A stretch of 64,000 bases of DNA, taken from NCBI RefSeq assembly GCF_003054045.1, contig NZ_QBKH01000002.1, forward strand, positions 248,001 to 312,000, given 5' to 3'. Below are positions 27,054 through 35,928 of this stretch, in pieces. The position numbers and the translations under genes were made by a program. Source of the stretch: Sphingobacterium faecium. Its GTDB lineage: Bacteria; Bacteroidota; Bacteroidia; Sphingobacteriales; Sphingobacteriaceae. The notes beneath the pieces are model-generated. The model had not been told where the DNA came from, searched no databases, and worked only from the letters and a program-made list of their open reading frames with translations. The stretch's first letter is position 1; each line of letters opens with the position of its first letter.

Positions 27054-30000
27054 TTTTATTAAACTGGTGCTGTGCTGTATTTTATTTAGTGCTTTTTTGT
27101 TTTCGATGGGGCAAACCAAAACAAAGTTATCTGTTGTGGATATATTAACCAAAAAAGGGATTGAAAAAGCAAGTGTTAAACTAATCTCATCGGATCAAAA
27201 AATAATAACTGGTCTAACAGATGGTTCTGGTGAATTTATATGGTCTGCTCCAAACCAAAGATGGATTCGCATAGAAGTAACTCACCTGGCATATGAGACT
27301 TTATATTTTATTGTTAAAGAAGGAACGGAAATTCCCGATCCAATAGAACTCAGCCCTAAAAATAATCTTATAAATGAAGTCGAAATCGTTAATACAGGTT
27401 ATCAACGCTTGTCGAAGGAAAGGAGTACGGGCTCATTTTCAATGATTAAATCGGATGATCTGATGCAATATTCGGATCGCAATGCGCTATCTAATCTAGA
27501 TAAATTAACATCTGGAATTGTATTCGATAAAAGATTTGAAGAAAATGACGGGAATACAATTTCTATTCGAGGGAGAGGTACTATTTTTGGAGGCACTGCA
27601 CCACTTATTATATTAGATGATTTTCCTTATGAGGGACGAATTGATGATATTGACCCTGCGATCATAAAAAGTATAACGATTCTGAAAGATGCTGCTGCTG
27701 CTTCTATCTGGGGGGCACGAGCAAGTAATGGTGTCCTTGTCATCACGACGAAAAACGGAAAGGGATTACGTAAAACTCAAATATTCACTTCATCATCATT
27801 TCGTCTAAAAAATAAGCCTGATCTACAAGAGTTGAACTGGATCTCTACAATAGATTTTATAGAAGTTGAAAAATTTCTTTTTTCAAATAATTTCTATGAT
27901 AATCAAGAAATAAGCCCAACAAAAATGGTCCTGTCGCCAGTAGTGGAAGCTTTGATTTCAAAGAGAGAAGGTAAAATATCGGATCTACAATTGGGTAAAA
28001 TTATATCAAAATATAGTACATACGATATTCGAAAGGATATGGAAAGATATCTTTATAAATCAGAGTTTGGATTTCAGAATACGGTCCAGATAGCCAACTC
28101 AAATGGCATTAATAGTCAAAGTCTCCAATTAGGATGGGATCAACAGCAATCGCATACGGGACTGATTAGTAATCGCTATACGATTAATACTACAAATAAT
28201 TTTTTACTATGGAATAAGCTGCAGTTAGATCTAAGGTTGAATTATACGTTGAATAAAATGAATGCAGGTGGACTAAATTATTCAGATTTGACCTCGGGCG
28301 GATCGAAAAGGATATATCCGTATGCTCGATTGGTGGATGATCAATATAATAATGCAGTGGTATTAAAAGATTATAGAGACCAATTTCTGGATGAGTCATA
28401 TCAAAATGGTCTATTAGATTGGAGATACAGGCCGTTGGATGAAAATCAACTCATAAATGATAAGAGCAATAGACATCAAGGATTGTCAAATTTGACTTTA
28501 CGGTATCCCATTTTTAAAGGGCTTAATATCGAAACCAAATATCAAGCATCTCTATATAATCAAACCCGCTTAAATTTAAAAAACAAAGATAGTTATTATG
28601 TGCGTGATCTTGTGAATCGCTTTACTCAAGAATCAACAAATGGTGAGTTGTCTTATCCGGTGCCTTATGCTGATGTGAGGAATAAATCTATTCAAACAAG
28701 TTACGCTCATTATTTCCGTACACAGGTTAATTATAACTTTAAAAGTGTTAATCATGAACTTGACGTGATGGGAGGTTATGAAAAACGGATTTCTGATGCA
28801 TCAAATGAATCCAGTACGATCTATGGCTTTAATAACAATGATCTTACGTTTGCGATTTTGGATCATAATGCGCTATACCCGATGTACTATAATAAGAGTT
28901 TTAGGTACCGTATTGATAATGGATTGTCTTTGAACGCGACCTCTGACCGTTTTGTCTCTTACTATGCGAATATGGGTTATACTTTTAAAAATAAATATAC
29001 GCTTTCAGCTAGTGCGCGAAAAGACGGATCAAATATATTTGGAGTAAATACAAACCAAAAATTTATCCCTTTATGGTCCATTGGCGGAGCTTATAATCTG
29101 ACCAACCAACCTTTCTTGGCGATAGATATTATTAAATATTTGAAAGTTAGATTAAGTTATGGTTTTAATGGTCATGTAGATAATAGTATGTCTTCATTAC
29201 CGACAATGCGCTATACTAATGGACAGACATTTTATCCAAATCTTAATTATGCGATACTGGTAAATCCCTATAATCCTGATCTAAGATGGGAAAAAACGGG
29301 TACTATAAATGTAGGTGTCGATTTTAAATTGAGCGGGGGGGTGAGTGGTAGTGTTGATCTCTACCAAAAAGATGGAACTGACATCATTGGTGATACACCC
29401 CTGGACCCAACATTAGGTATTATGGGGTTAGGTCTTTCATATGGTTCTTACGCTTATCGTGGCAATATAGCTGAAATGCGCAATCGTGGTCTTGATATTT
29501 CTTTGAATACTGTCAACCCAATTGATAAACTGATCTGGTCAAATACATTGAATATATCTTATAATGCCAATGAGGTAAGATCCTATCAACAGAAAAATAA
29601 TTTAAATGGAAGCTTTTTTGTGGGAACAGGAATGAAAGTGAATCCAATTGTTGGTAAACCTATCTATTCTATTTATAGTTATTCATTTCAAGGCCTAGAC
29701 GAATTCGGAGATCCACAAGGATGGCAAGAGGGCCAGATTAACAAAGATTATAGTAAAATTCTGACAAGTACAAATGTTGACGAGCTTATATACCATGGTC
29801 CTGCTGTCGCTCCGTGGTACGGAAATTATCGTACCCGATTTTCCTATGGACCAATGTCAATTTCAGCAGCAATTGCATTTAAATTTGGATTTTATTTTAG
29901 ACGTGAATCTATAAATTATAATGATTTATATCAAGATTGGCGAGGGCATAGTGATTTTGAGAAAAGATGGCAGAAGCCAGGCGATGAGCTAAAAACATCG

Positions 30001-30264
30001 GTGCCAGCAATGATATATCCTAATATAAACAATCGTGATTTGTTCTATAGTAATAGCTCGGTATTGGTTGAGCGGGGTGATTATATTCGACTTTCAGATA
30101 TTCGGTATGAATATAACTTGTTGAAAGGGAGTATAAAGTGTTTTGCTATGGTAGAGAATTTGGGATTTGTTTATAAAAAAACTAACGCTAGGGTGAATCC
30201 CGAAACGCTGTCTGATTTGAGTTTACCGCGAATGTACACGCTAGGTTTTTCATTACGATATTAA
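27043..30264 (+). CDS. SusC/RagA-family TonB-dependent transporter (second pair)
   Basis: The protein (1073 residues) has a signal peptide (IKLVLCCILFSAFLFSMGQ), a divergent carboxypeptidase-like domain (about 24-105) and a SusC box reading NEVEIVNTGYQ rather than the usual DEVVVVGYG. The plug has GRGTIFGGTAPLIILDDFPY and ITILKDAAAASIWGARASNG, which keep the family core. The barrel follows, ending in GFSLRY. It overlaps the TlpA-like gene by 11 bases and is followed after 8 bases by SusD. Codon use is more AT-rich than in the first and third SusC genes, and the variant box suggests a distinct subfamily, as seen with RagA-like proteins paired with TlpA. The substrate is unknown. Confidence 0.93.
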   Translation: MKVSFIKLVLCCILFSAFLFSMGQTKTKLSVVDILTKKGIEKASVKLISSDQKIITGLTDGSGEFIWSAPNQRWIRIEVTHLAYETLYFIVKEGTEIPDPIELSPKNNLINEVEIVNTGYQRLSKERSTGSFSMIKSDDLMQYSDRNALSNLDKLTSGIVFDKRFEENDGNTISIRGRGTIFGGTAPLIILDDFPYEGRIDDIDPAIIKSITILKDAAAASIWGARASNGVLVITTKNGKGLRKTQIFTSSSFRLKNKPDLQELNWISTIDFIEVEKFLFSNNFYDNQEISPTKMVLSPVVEALISKREGKISDLQLGKIISKYSTYDIRKDMERYLYKSEFGFQNTVQIANSNGINSQSLQLGWDQQQSHTGLISNRYTINTTNNFLLWNKLQLDLRLNYTLNKMNAGGLNYSDLTSGGSKRIYPYARLVDDQYNNAVVLKDYRDQFLDESYQNGLLDWRYRPLDENQLINDKSNRHQGLSNLTLRYPIFKGLNIETKYQASLYNQTRLNLKNKDSYYVRDLVNRFTQESTNGELSYPVPYADVRNKSIQTSYAHYFRTQVNYNFKSVNHELDVMGGYEKRISDASNESSTIYGFNNNDLTFAILDHNALYPMYYNKSFRYRIDNGLSLNATSDRFVSYYANMGYTFKNKYTLSASARKDGSNIFGVNTNQKFIPLWSIGGAYNLTNQPFLAIDIIKYLKVRLSYGFNGHVDNSMSSLPTMRYTNGQTFYPNLNYAILVNPYNPDLRWEKTGTINVGVDFKLSGGVSGSVDLYQKDGTDIIGDTPLDPTLGIMGLGLSYGSYAYRGNIAEMRNRGLDISLNTVNPIDKLIWSNTLNISYNANEVRSYQQKNNLNGSFFVGTGMKVNPIVGKPIYSIYSYSFQGLDEFGDPQGWQEGQINKDYSKILTSTNVDELIYHGPAVAPWYGNYRTRFSYGPMSISAAIAFKFGFYFRRESINYNDLYQDWRGHSDFEKRWQKPGDELKTSVPAMIYPNINNRDLFYSNSSVLVERGDYIRLSDIRYEYNLLKGSIKCFAMVENLGFVYKKTNARVNPETLSDLSLPRMYTLGFSLRY

Positions 30265-30272
30265 ACTAAATT

Positions 30273-31619
30273 ATGAAACAGATATATATAATGTGGTTTG
30301 CAGTAGTGTTGCTAACCAGTTGTGATACAGAATTTTTGGATGTTAAATCTGATAAATCAATGGTAGTGCCGATGGATTTAAAGGATTTTAGAGCAATCTT
30401 GGACAATGGAGCAATGAATGATTTAGCCCCATCTATTGGAGAAATTGCAGCGGACGACTATTATGTGGAATTTAATGCCTGGCAATCGATGTCTGATGTA
30501 GCTTCACGAAATGCATACATTTGGTTAGATGATGTCTTAAATGATAAAGAGTCGAATGACTGGTCTTTGGGTTATAAAGATATTTTGTACGCCAATACGG
30601 TATTAGATGGACTTGATAAATTAAAAATTGCATCTGACGAAGCGAATGATATTCGCGGTTCAGCACTTTTTTTTAGAGCTTTTAAGTATTTTCATCTCGC
30701 ACAGGTATTTTGTATGCCATGGAAGAGAGAGGGAAATGATGAAGTGTTAGGTCTGCCACTGCGCTTAGGATCTGAAGTAGAATATAAATCAGTAAGATCC
30801 AGCTTAGAACAAACCTATCAGCAGATATTAGAAGACGCAAATAGCGCATTGGGCTTACTGCAATATGATAATTCGATATATAAGACTAGACCGAATAAGA
30901 CTGCTGCTCATGCACTATTGGCAAGAATTTATTTAGTGATGGGTAATTATAAAAATGCACTGAAGCATTCTTCAGCAAGTTTGAATAAGGTGGATGCATT
31001 GATCGATTACAATCAGTTAAATTTTTCGAAATTCAATCCTATTGAAAGATTTAATTCTGAAGTGCTGTTTCATCATCGATTGTCCACCAAAACTATTTGG
31101 GGTACAAGCCGTCAGCGAATAGATACGACACTCTTGGCTTCGTATTCATTAAATGATTTGCGAAGAAAAGCTTTTTTTAAGTTTAGAAGTGATTCTACAG
31201 CATATTTCGTAGGAAGCTACGACGGGTCGGCGACTCAATTTACAGGCCTTGCGTGTGATGAAGTTATACTCATTAAGGCGGAATGCAACGTACGTTTGGA
31301 TAATCTACAAGAAGCTAAAAATGACATGGTAAAATTGCTGAAAAATAGAACCATAGGTAGTTTTGATATAGCAAGCATTCCATCTGATAAAAATAATTTA
31401 CTAAATTATATTCTAATGGAAAGGAGAAAGCAATTAGTTTTTAGAGGATTGAGATGGATGGACATTAGAAGACTGAATGCTTTGGAAGGTCTAAACTATA
31501 CCATCGAGAAAAAATTAGGTGACCGGTTATACACATTACCTCCAAATGATAAACGTTATGCCTTTTTAATACCACTTCAGGTTATAAGCCAGAGTGATAT
31601 GATTCAGAATCAAAGATAA
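30273..31619 (+). CDS. SusD/RagB-family lipoprotein (second pair, short)
   Basis: The signal ends in VVLLTSC17, making it a lipoprotein. At 448 residues it is shorter than most SusD proteins. The family blocks are present: the early FLDVKSDKSMVVP segment, TPR-like helices (ALFFRAFKYFHLAQVF, KTAAHALLARIYLVMGNYKNA) and the C-terminal LMERRKQLVFRGLRWMDIRRLN with FLIPLQVISQSDMIQNQR. The reduced middle suggests a small ligand or peptide-like substrate, in line with RagB-type partners, but this is only inferred from length. A bidirectional terminator follows immediately. Confidence 0.93.
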   Translation: MKQIYIMWFAVVLLTSCDTEFLDVKSDKSMVVPMDLKDFRAILDNGAMNDLAPSIGEIAADDYYVEFNAWQSMSDVASRNAYIWLDDVLNDKESNDWSLGYKDILYANTVLDGLDKLKIASDEANDIRGSALFFRAFKYFHLAQVFCMPWKREGNDEVLGLPLRLGSEVEYKSVRSSLEQTYQQILEDANSALGLLQYDNSIYKTRPNKTAAHALLARIYLVMGNYKNALKHSSASLNKVDALIDYNQLNFSKFNPIERFNSEVLFHHRLSTKTIWGTSRQRIDTTLLASYSLNDLRRKAFFKFRSDSTAYFVGSYDGSATQFTGLACDEVILIKAECNVRLDNLQEAKNDMVKLLKNRTIGSFDIASIPSDKNNLLNYILMERRKQLVFRGLRWMDIRRLNALEGLNYTIEKKLGDRLYTLPPNDKRYAFLIPLQVISQSDMIQNQR

Positions 31620-31620
31620 A

Positions 31621-31654
31621 TAAAAGGCAGCTCTGATTACTGAGCTGCCTTTTA
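31621..31654. terminator. Bidirectional terminator between convergent genes
   Basis: The arms AAAAGGCAGCTC and GAGCTGCCTTTT form a perfect 12-base-pair stem with an 8-base loop. A T-rich tail reads on both strands, serving the SusD gene on the left and the small secreted protein gene on the right. Confidence 0.92.
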
Positions 31655-31669
31655 TGTGTTTAATCTTGT

Positions 31670-32032
31670 TTAATTTTCTGGAGTATAACGCGATTCGATT
31701 GTTGTAGCTAAATTAGGTTGGTTAGGATTACTAGCTGATGGCTGTGCTTTTAATGAGCATAAAACCTCTGTCTCTTCGGTAACACATTCTGATGGAGACT
31801 GTGTACCGTCACTGTGTAACTGATAATTTGAAGGTGAATTTGGATCGCCACCCATAAAGATAAACCACTGCTCTCCTGACTTTAAATCTGTCTTTTTAAC
31901 AGCTAATTCATTTTTCTCTTCGCTGACTTTGTTGTCTGCTTTTTTCGTAAAGGCATGTGCTCCAAATACCATTCCTGCTGCCAGGACACACACACTTGTT
32001 GCGCCGATGGCTCTTTTTAATAATGTTCTCAT
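31670..32032 (-). CDS. Small secreted protein, DUF6520-like
   Basis: A signal peptide (MRTLLKRAIGATSVCVLAAGMVFGAHAF) precedes a short mature domain of about 90 residues with one Cys pair (SECVTEETEVLCSL) and a WFIFMGGDPNSPSNY segment. The layout matches the small DUF6520-type peptides common in Bacteroidota, which occur in variable copies and have no known role; my match is by overall pattern only. It is convergent with the SusD operon and shares its terminator. Its own upstream region has a TAAATTTG box on the minus strand, but no clear partner box at the right distance. Confidence 0.6.
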   Translation of the reverse strand: MRTLLKRAIGATSVCVLAAGMVFGAHAFTKKADNKVSEEKNELAVKKTDLKSGEQWFIFMGGDPNSPSNYQLHSDGTQSPSECVTEETEVLCSLKAQPSASNPNQPNLATTIESRYTPEN

Positions 32033-32266
32033 ATTTTAAATTTTAATACGTATATCTATCCTATTTTTATCCTCTCGGATAGTTGGAGAGTTTTGCTCTT
32101 GGTTTGTACCAATCGTAGACAGTTCAAATTTATGTGATCATTTTTTTTATTTAATCCATGTATCTCTACTCAAAGATAGCGTGTATCTTAAATAGAGATT
32201 TCGGTGATCGACATATCTTGATTTCGGACTTTTTTCTTGATAAGGTGTCAATCATCACGATTTACC

Positions 32267-33274
32267 TTATTGCTCTTCACTTCGTTTTTTTCTTTTTAAA
32301 ATTTTCCGTTGATAGGTACTGGGTCGCATGCCTACTTTCTTGAAGAAAAAATCAGAAAAACTGCTGACTTCACTGTAACCACAGTACATCGCTGTTTCAC
32401 TGACCGTGTATAGGGTTAACTTTTCTTTTGCTTTGATAATCAGGAGGTGCTGCAGGTATTGTAGCAAAGTCTGCTTGAAATACTGTTTGTGGACTGCAAT
32501 AAGGCGTTTGTGACTTAAATCAAAACGCAGAGATAAACTACTGAGAGATAGGTTGCTAAATTCTTGATTGACTTGATCAGCAATAGCAATTCGTACTCTT
32601 CTGGCGAGATCTTCACTGGGGTCGACATAGGAATACATCCTAAATTGTTTTTGCTTAGCAATTTCAAAAAGAGTATACATGATTTTGATTACTTCATATT
32701 CATGATCCGGTTGGTAATGAAAAAATATTTCTTCTAGTCGTTGGATCTGAAAACGGGTCATCTCTTTGATCGGCCAGATCGGGGTTTGGTATAGTTTCTT
32801 TTTATCCCGCTGACGTGCAGCTCTAAATTCATGTAAAAAACTACTGCTCGAGAAGATGTCTGCTCTAATAAATCCCACATCTATCAATAAGCCAAAGACA
32901 TCATAATGGCCATGATGGACATGGATATCATATTTTCCTTTTGGTACATAAATATATGTACCAGATGAGCTTGGTAAGGTGATTTGGTCTTCGTTGTCTC
33001 TATTTTGTATGATGATCGATCTTGGGGCACTCATGGTATACAGGAGATGGAAATCTGACTTTTCTGTTTTGAGCGGCAAGTTACAGGACTCGGAGACATA
33101 GGCTTCCATGCGGTAAATAAGTACGGAATGATAATCTAAATAGGTATCCGTCAATTGGATTTTATCAGTTTCATATCTTACGGTTGTCGTATCGGGATAC
33201 AAGGGTTGAAAATCATGCTGATATCTACTGAACAGATCGACTTGAGGTATGGTAAAGTAAAATGTTTTGAGCAT
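32267..33274 (-). CDS. AraC-family transcriptional regulator
   Basis: This 335-residue protein has a C-terminal AraC/XylS DNA-binding region (about 235-330) with two helix-turn-helices: LSSLSLRFDLSHKRLIAVHKQ, and the strongly diagnostic VSETAMYCGYSEVSSFSDFFFKKVGMRPSTYQRK. The N-terminal two thirds is unlike the common cupin ligand domain and contains aromatic-rich strands (IYVPKGKYDIHVHHGHYDVFG), possibly a sensor of a surface or siderophore signal. Such regulators often control a neighbouring TonB-type system, but no obvious target is next to it. The membrane protein at 33675 is divergently placed, with a 400-base region between that carries nested inverted repeats, so that site is one candidate target. 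Confidence 0.9.
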   Translation of the reverse strand: MLKTFYFTIPQVDLFSRYQHDFQPLYPDTTTVRYETDKIQLTDTYLDYHSVLIYRMEAYVSESCNLPLKTEKSDFHLLYTMSAPRSIIIQNRDNEDQITLPSSSGTYIYVPKGKYDIHVHHGHYDVFGLLIDVGFIRADIFSSSSFLHEFRAARQRDKKKLYQTPIWPIKEMTRFQIQRLEEIFFHYQPDHEYEVIKIMYTLFEIAKQKQFRMYSYVDPSEDLARRVRIAIADQVNQEFSNLSLSSLSLRFDLSHKRLIAVHKQYFKQTLLQYLQHLLIIKAKEKLTLYTVSETAMYCGYSEVSSFSDFFFKKVGMRPSTYQRKILKRKKRSEEQ

Positions 33275-33424
33275 AATGGGCTAGTTAGAAGAGGAACACA
33301 ATGTTTGACTTATTGATTTCTGTAGCACTAGGACACGGCTGTTATATCGTAGTACTTTTCAATTTTAATGGTTTTACTTGTTATGATAATATGTATTGGC
33401 TTAGGTTATTTACGGTAATTATTA

Positions 33425-33509
33425 AGGGGCTCGCATGAAATTCTTGTATAGTGATTTGTACATTTTTTAGGATTTTATTTTGTTGTTCATAATCCTAAAA
33501 ATAGCCCCT
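33425..33509. repeat. Nested inverted repeats in a divergent intergenic region
   Basis: In the 400-base gap, TTTTTAGGATT (33464-33474) and AATCCTAAAAA (33491-33501) form a perfect 11-base-pair dyad with a 16-base loop. It lies inside an outer pair, AGGGGCT (33425-33431) and AGCCCCT (33503-33509). It may be a terminator read in either direction, or an operator region. The rest of the gap (33275-33424 and 33510-33674) shows nothing definite. Confidence 0.6.
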
Positions 33510-33674
33510 ATGTCTGGTAATCGTGCTAAGTAAAATTCGATTATTGGCCGAAATGTTTTTTTATTGTGCCGAAATGTGATACGCAAAATGGTTAAGAAAT
33601 TAACAATATAATGGTTATATTAGCTTAAAGGAAGTAATTATAACCTAAATAAATAAATTAAAGCCCGTGCTGAT

Positions 33675-34613
33675 ATGTTTGATATTGATATCAATTGTAA
33701 AACCTGTGTGCCCAAATTTTCTGATAAATACTGGTGGTCAACATCACAACACCAGAAATACTATGGCCGTTTTCTATTCGCCTCTTTATTATTTTCTATA
33801 ATAGGGGCACTGTTTCTGGTACAAGATCGTAATGAGCGGTACCTGTTTGAAATTATAGTCGAAAGCTACTATTTGATCAATTTTGTTGCCTTAACAGGTT
33901 CTATATTTTTCATGCAGTGCGTCTGTTTTATATGCATTCGGTTCTTATTTCATATGCAGATCAGTGGATTTTCACGATTCAATTCTTTTTGCATCAAAAT
34001 GATCATAGTAATTGCTGTATTTCATTTGTTGCTCCCTAAGGGAATCAAACAGTACATGATCTTTTTTACAACTTATATCCAGCAGGAGAATGTTCGGGAT
34101 ACGGGCTATCTCGATCATGAGTATCACCGGATATGTAAGTGGATGTTGCTATATACGGGCATTTGGTTGGTATATTTCTTTTGGAGGGATAATGAGAAAA
34201 AGAAACGACTGGTGGATAGAACGCTGTTTGAGAAAAAAATCGTGGATGATGGATTGCTGCGGCAGGAGCTACGCCAATATTTGGATCAGGCTTTTATTGT
34301 CATTGTAAAAAAAGATATCGTGATCAGGCTCAGTGCGCTAGGGCATTTAGACATTATGCCGCGGATAAATCCTCAATTGAGTCGGGCGTTGCAAATGGAC
34401 TATGATCAAATATCAAAAAGTGTGTATATCGCTAAGGCTGAAATCTTGGATGTTAGCGATGGACGTATTGAAATTACGACTAAACTTCATGAGGTGCTCG
34501 ATGAGGCAATAAAGAAGTATAAAAAATTAGAAATTATTACGTCAGCAATCAAAAGTGAACATGGTTTACTAAGCTTAAGCCCTGTTTATGCGGATAAGTT
34601 GACTATTTCATAA
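33675..34613 (+). CDS. Membrane protein of unknown function with a soluble C-terminal domain
   Basis: I do not recognise this gene confidently. Residues about 30-175 contain four likely membrane segments (FLFASLLFSIIGALFLV, LINFVALTGSIFFMQCVCFI, MIIVIAVFHLLLP, WMLLYTGIWLVYFFW), followed by a basic loop and a soluble C-terminal part from about 190 to 312. This layout recalls membrane-bound LytTR regulators, and DQAFIVIVKKDIVIRLS and KSVYIAKAEILDVSDGRIE weakly recall LytTR strands, but the similarity is too faint to assign. It may be a membrane-tethered regulator divergent from the AraC gene. It precedes the HTH gene of the next cassette by 132 bases. Confidence 0.6.
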   Translation: MFDIDINCKTCVPKFSDKYWWSTSQHQKYYGRFLFASLLFSIIGALFLVQDRNERYLFEIIVESYYLINFVALTGSIFFMQCVCFICIRFLFHMQISGFSRFNSFCIKMIIVIAVFHLLLPKGIKQYMIFFTTYIQQENVRDTGYLDHEYHRICKWMLLYTGIWLVYFFWRDNEKKKRLVDRTLFEKKIVDDGLLRQELRQYLDQAFIVIVKKDIVIRLSALGHLDIMPRINPQLSRALQMDYDQISKSVYIAKAEILDVSDGRIEITTKLHEVLDEAIKKYKKLEIITSAIKSEHGLLSLSPVYADKLTIS

Positions 34614-34745
34614 AAATATTGGCTAAATCCTATTTGGATTCAAATGTATTGGTTTTACCTGCATTTTTTGATCTGCGGGTCATCAAGGTACTTTTAAATT
34701 AAGAGTGCCCAGGCTGTTTGGTGTCTTGCCTTACAAGAATTAAGC

Positions 34746-35192
34746 ATGTCAAAAATCAAGCTTATCGAGCAGATGCAGGAGATCATGGCTCAGTATGTTG
34801 AAGAACAGCTGCAAGAAGACCTTAAACATTATCCTCTTGAAATCCTGCTGAATGAAATTATTCAACGTTTTCCTTTAAAAAAGCACTCTGATGATATCAA
34901 TGCGTTGTTGAAACAGCTGATGGATCTCACGACCAGCTATTTGAACATCCCCGATGTTACGATCAATACTGTACCCGAACACGTAGATGCGAAATGGGTG
35001 ATGCAGACACTTGGCATTACATCTTCAACTTTTTATCGATCGGTCAATAAAATCTTACTTTTCCCTGCCATAACGATCGGAAGACGGCCGTATTTCTTAA
35101 AGTCAGATGTCATTTTTCTATTTAACAGATCAAGGGGAAAGGGACCTTACATTTTCGGAAAATTTGCTCGAATAGCACGTCAACACCAGTAG
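34746..35192 (+). CDS. Helix-turn-helix protein opening a repeat-bearing cassette
   Basis: The protein has 148 residues. The N-terminal half is helical and acidic/basic (LIEQMQEIMAQYVEEQLQED). The C-terminal half (about 80-140) looks like an excisionase/MerR-like winged HTH: DAKWVMQTLGITSSTFYRSVNK then IGRRPYFLKSDVIFLFNR, the typical recognition helix plus wing seen in HTH_17 domains. Such proteins usually bind short repeated or palindromic DNA. Directly after it lies the 21-bp tandem array, followed by the FN3 and DUF5675 genes on the same strand. I infer that the array is its likely binding platform, which is testable. I cannot assign a known regulator family. Confidence 0.65.
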   Translation: MSKIKLIEQMQEIMAQYVEEQLQEDLKHYPLEILLNEIIQRFPLKKHSDDINALLKQLMDLTTSYLNIPDVTINTVPEHVDAKWVMQTLGITSSTFYRSVNKILLFPAITIGRRPYFLKSDVIFLFNRSRGKGPYIFGKFARIARQHQ

Positions 35193-35217
35193 ATTACGAT
35201 GGTAAACTCCAAAATCA

Positions 35218-35740
35218 GGGATCACTTGTTGTCAATCTGTAGTCACATCTTTAAAAGAAGTGGCTACTTCTTTTAAAGATGTGACTTCTTCTTTGATTTT
35301 TAGAGGGACTTCTTTTAAACAACTGACTACTGTAGGCTGACTTGATCTATTTCTGCTCAAGATGTGATTCTATGTTGACCAGATTGAACCCCTTCTTGTC
35401 AACATGGGATCACTGCTGACCAACAAGCGTTTGTTTCTTTGAAATAAGGGACTACTTGTTGTGAAGAAGGAATAACATGTTCAAAAGTTGTTCCTGCTAA
35501 TTGTCTAGAAGTGACCCCTTATTTTGGAGAAGTGATCACTTCTTTTAAAGATAGGGTCACTTTTTCAAAAGACTTTATCAATTGTTATCCATATGTAATA
35601 CATATGGATAACAAATGCCTATTTGTTTCAAAGATGTGATCACATGTTATGAAGATGTGATCATTTGTTTCCATGATGTGATCCAAACTTTAAAAGATGG
35701 TCCTCCTGAAAGTCAAGAAGTGATCACTTTTTGGCATCAA
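35218..35740 (+). repeat. Array of 25 degenerate 21-bp tandem units
   Basis: The 736-base gap after the HTH gene is filled by consecutive units that align with almost no length change: 25 units, all 21 bases except two of 20 (ending at 35363 and 35635). Their general form is GTGATCACTT then CTTTTAAAGAT; the exact form occurs at 35532-35552. Close copies lie at 35260, 35636, 35657 and 35720, and more diverged ones in between. Stops interrupt every frame I checked, so it is not one gene. A 21-base step is two helical turns, so all units share one face of the DNA. Confidence 0.8.
35582..35614. repeat. Perfect 14-bp inverted repeat inside the 21-bp array
   Basis: TTGTTATCCATATG and CATATGGATAACAA are exact reverse complements separated by TAATA. 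The dyad occupies units 18-19 of the array, where the direct-repeat pattern is otherwise least conserved. It may be an operator, a hairpin or a recombination site. Confidence 0.85.
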
Positions 35741-35761
35741 TTTTTAATTTCGTAAGCATTC

Positions 35762-35828
35762 TTGTCCCACATTGACCATTTCTTGTCCCACATTTTGATT
35801 TGCTGTCCCATTTAGTCCCACATTTCGA
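35762..35828 (+). repeat. GTCCCA repeats continuing the same phase
   Basis: GTCCCA occurs at 35764, 35785, 35805 and 35815, mostly within TTGTCCCACATT-type words. Steps are 21, 20 and 10 bases, so the sites stay on one helical face. It follows the 21-bp array and precedes the FN3 gene by about 100 bases. Confidence 0.6.
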
Positions 35829-35928
35829 TTTTTATTTCGATCCGCTTCTATGTTTGCTTCATGATGTTCGTCCGGAAGAGCATCGGTTATCATTTATTTT
35901 TTAATGGAGCAGAAGCTCGAAAAACGTA

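Noticed and set aside
35218..35740. A repeat protein encoded in the 21-bp array (7-codon units such as VITSFKD)
   Set aside because: Stops occur in all frames checked (for example the TGA in unit 6 in the plus unit frame, and TAA in unit 23 on the reverse strand), so no long coding frame exists. A decayed gene remains possible and is noted.
35218..35740. CRISPR array
   Set aside because: Units are contiguous without unique spacers, are too short, and no cas gene is nearby.
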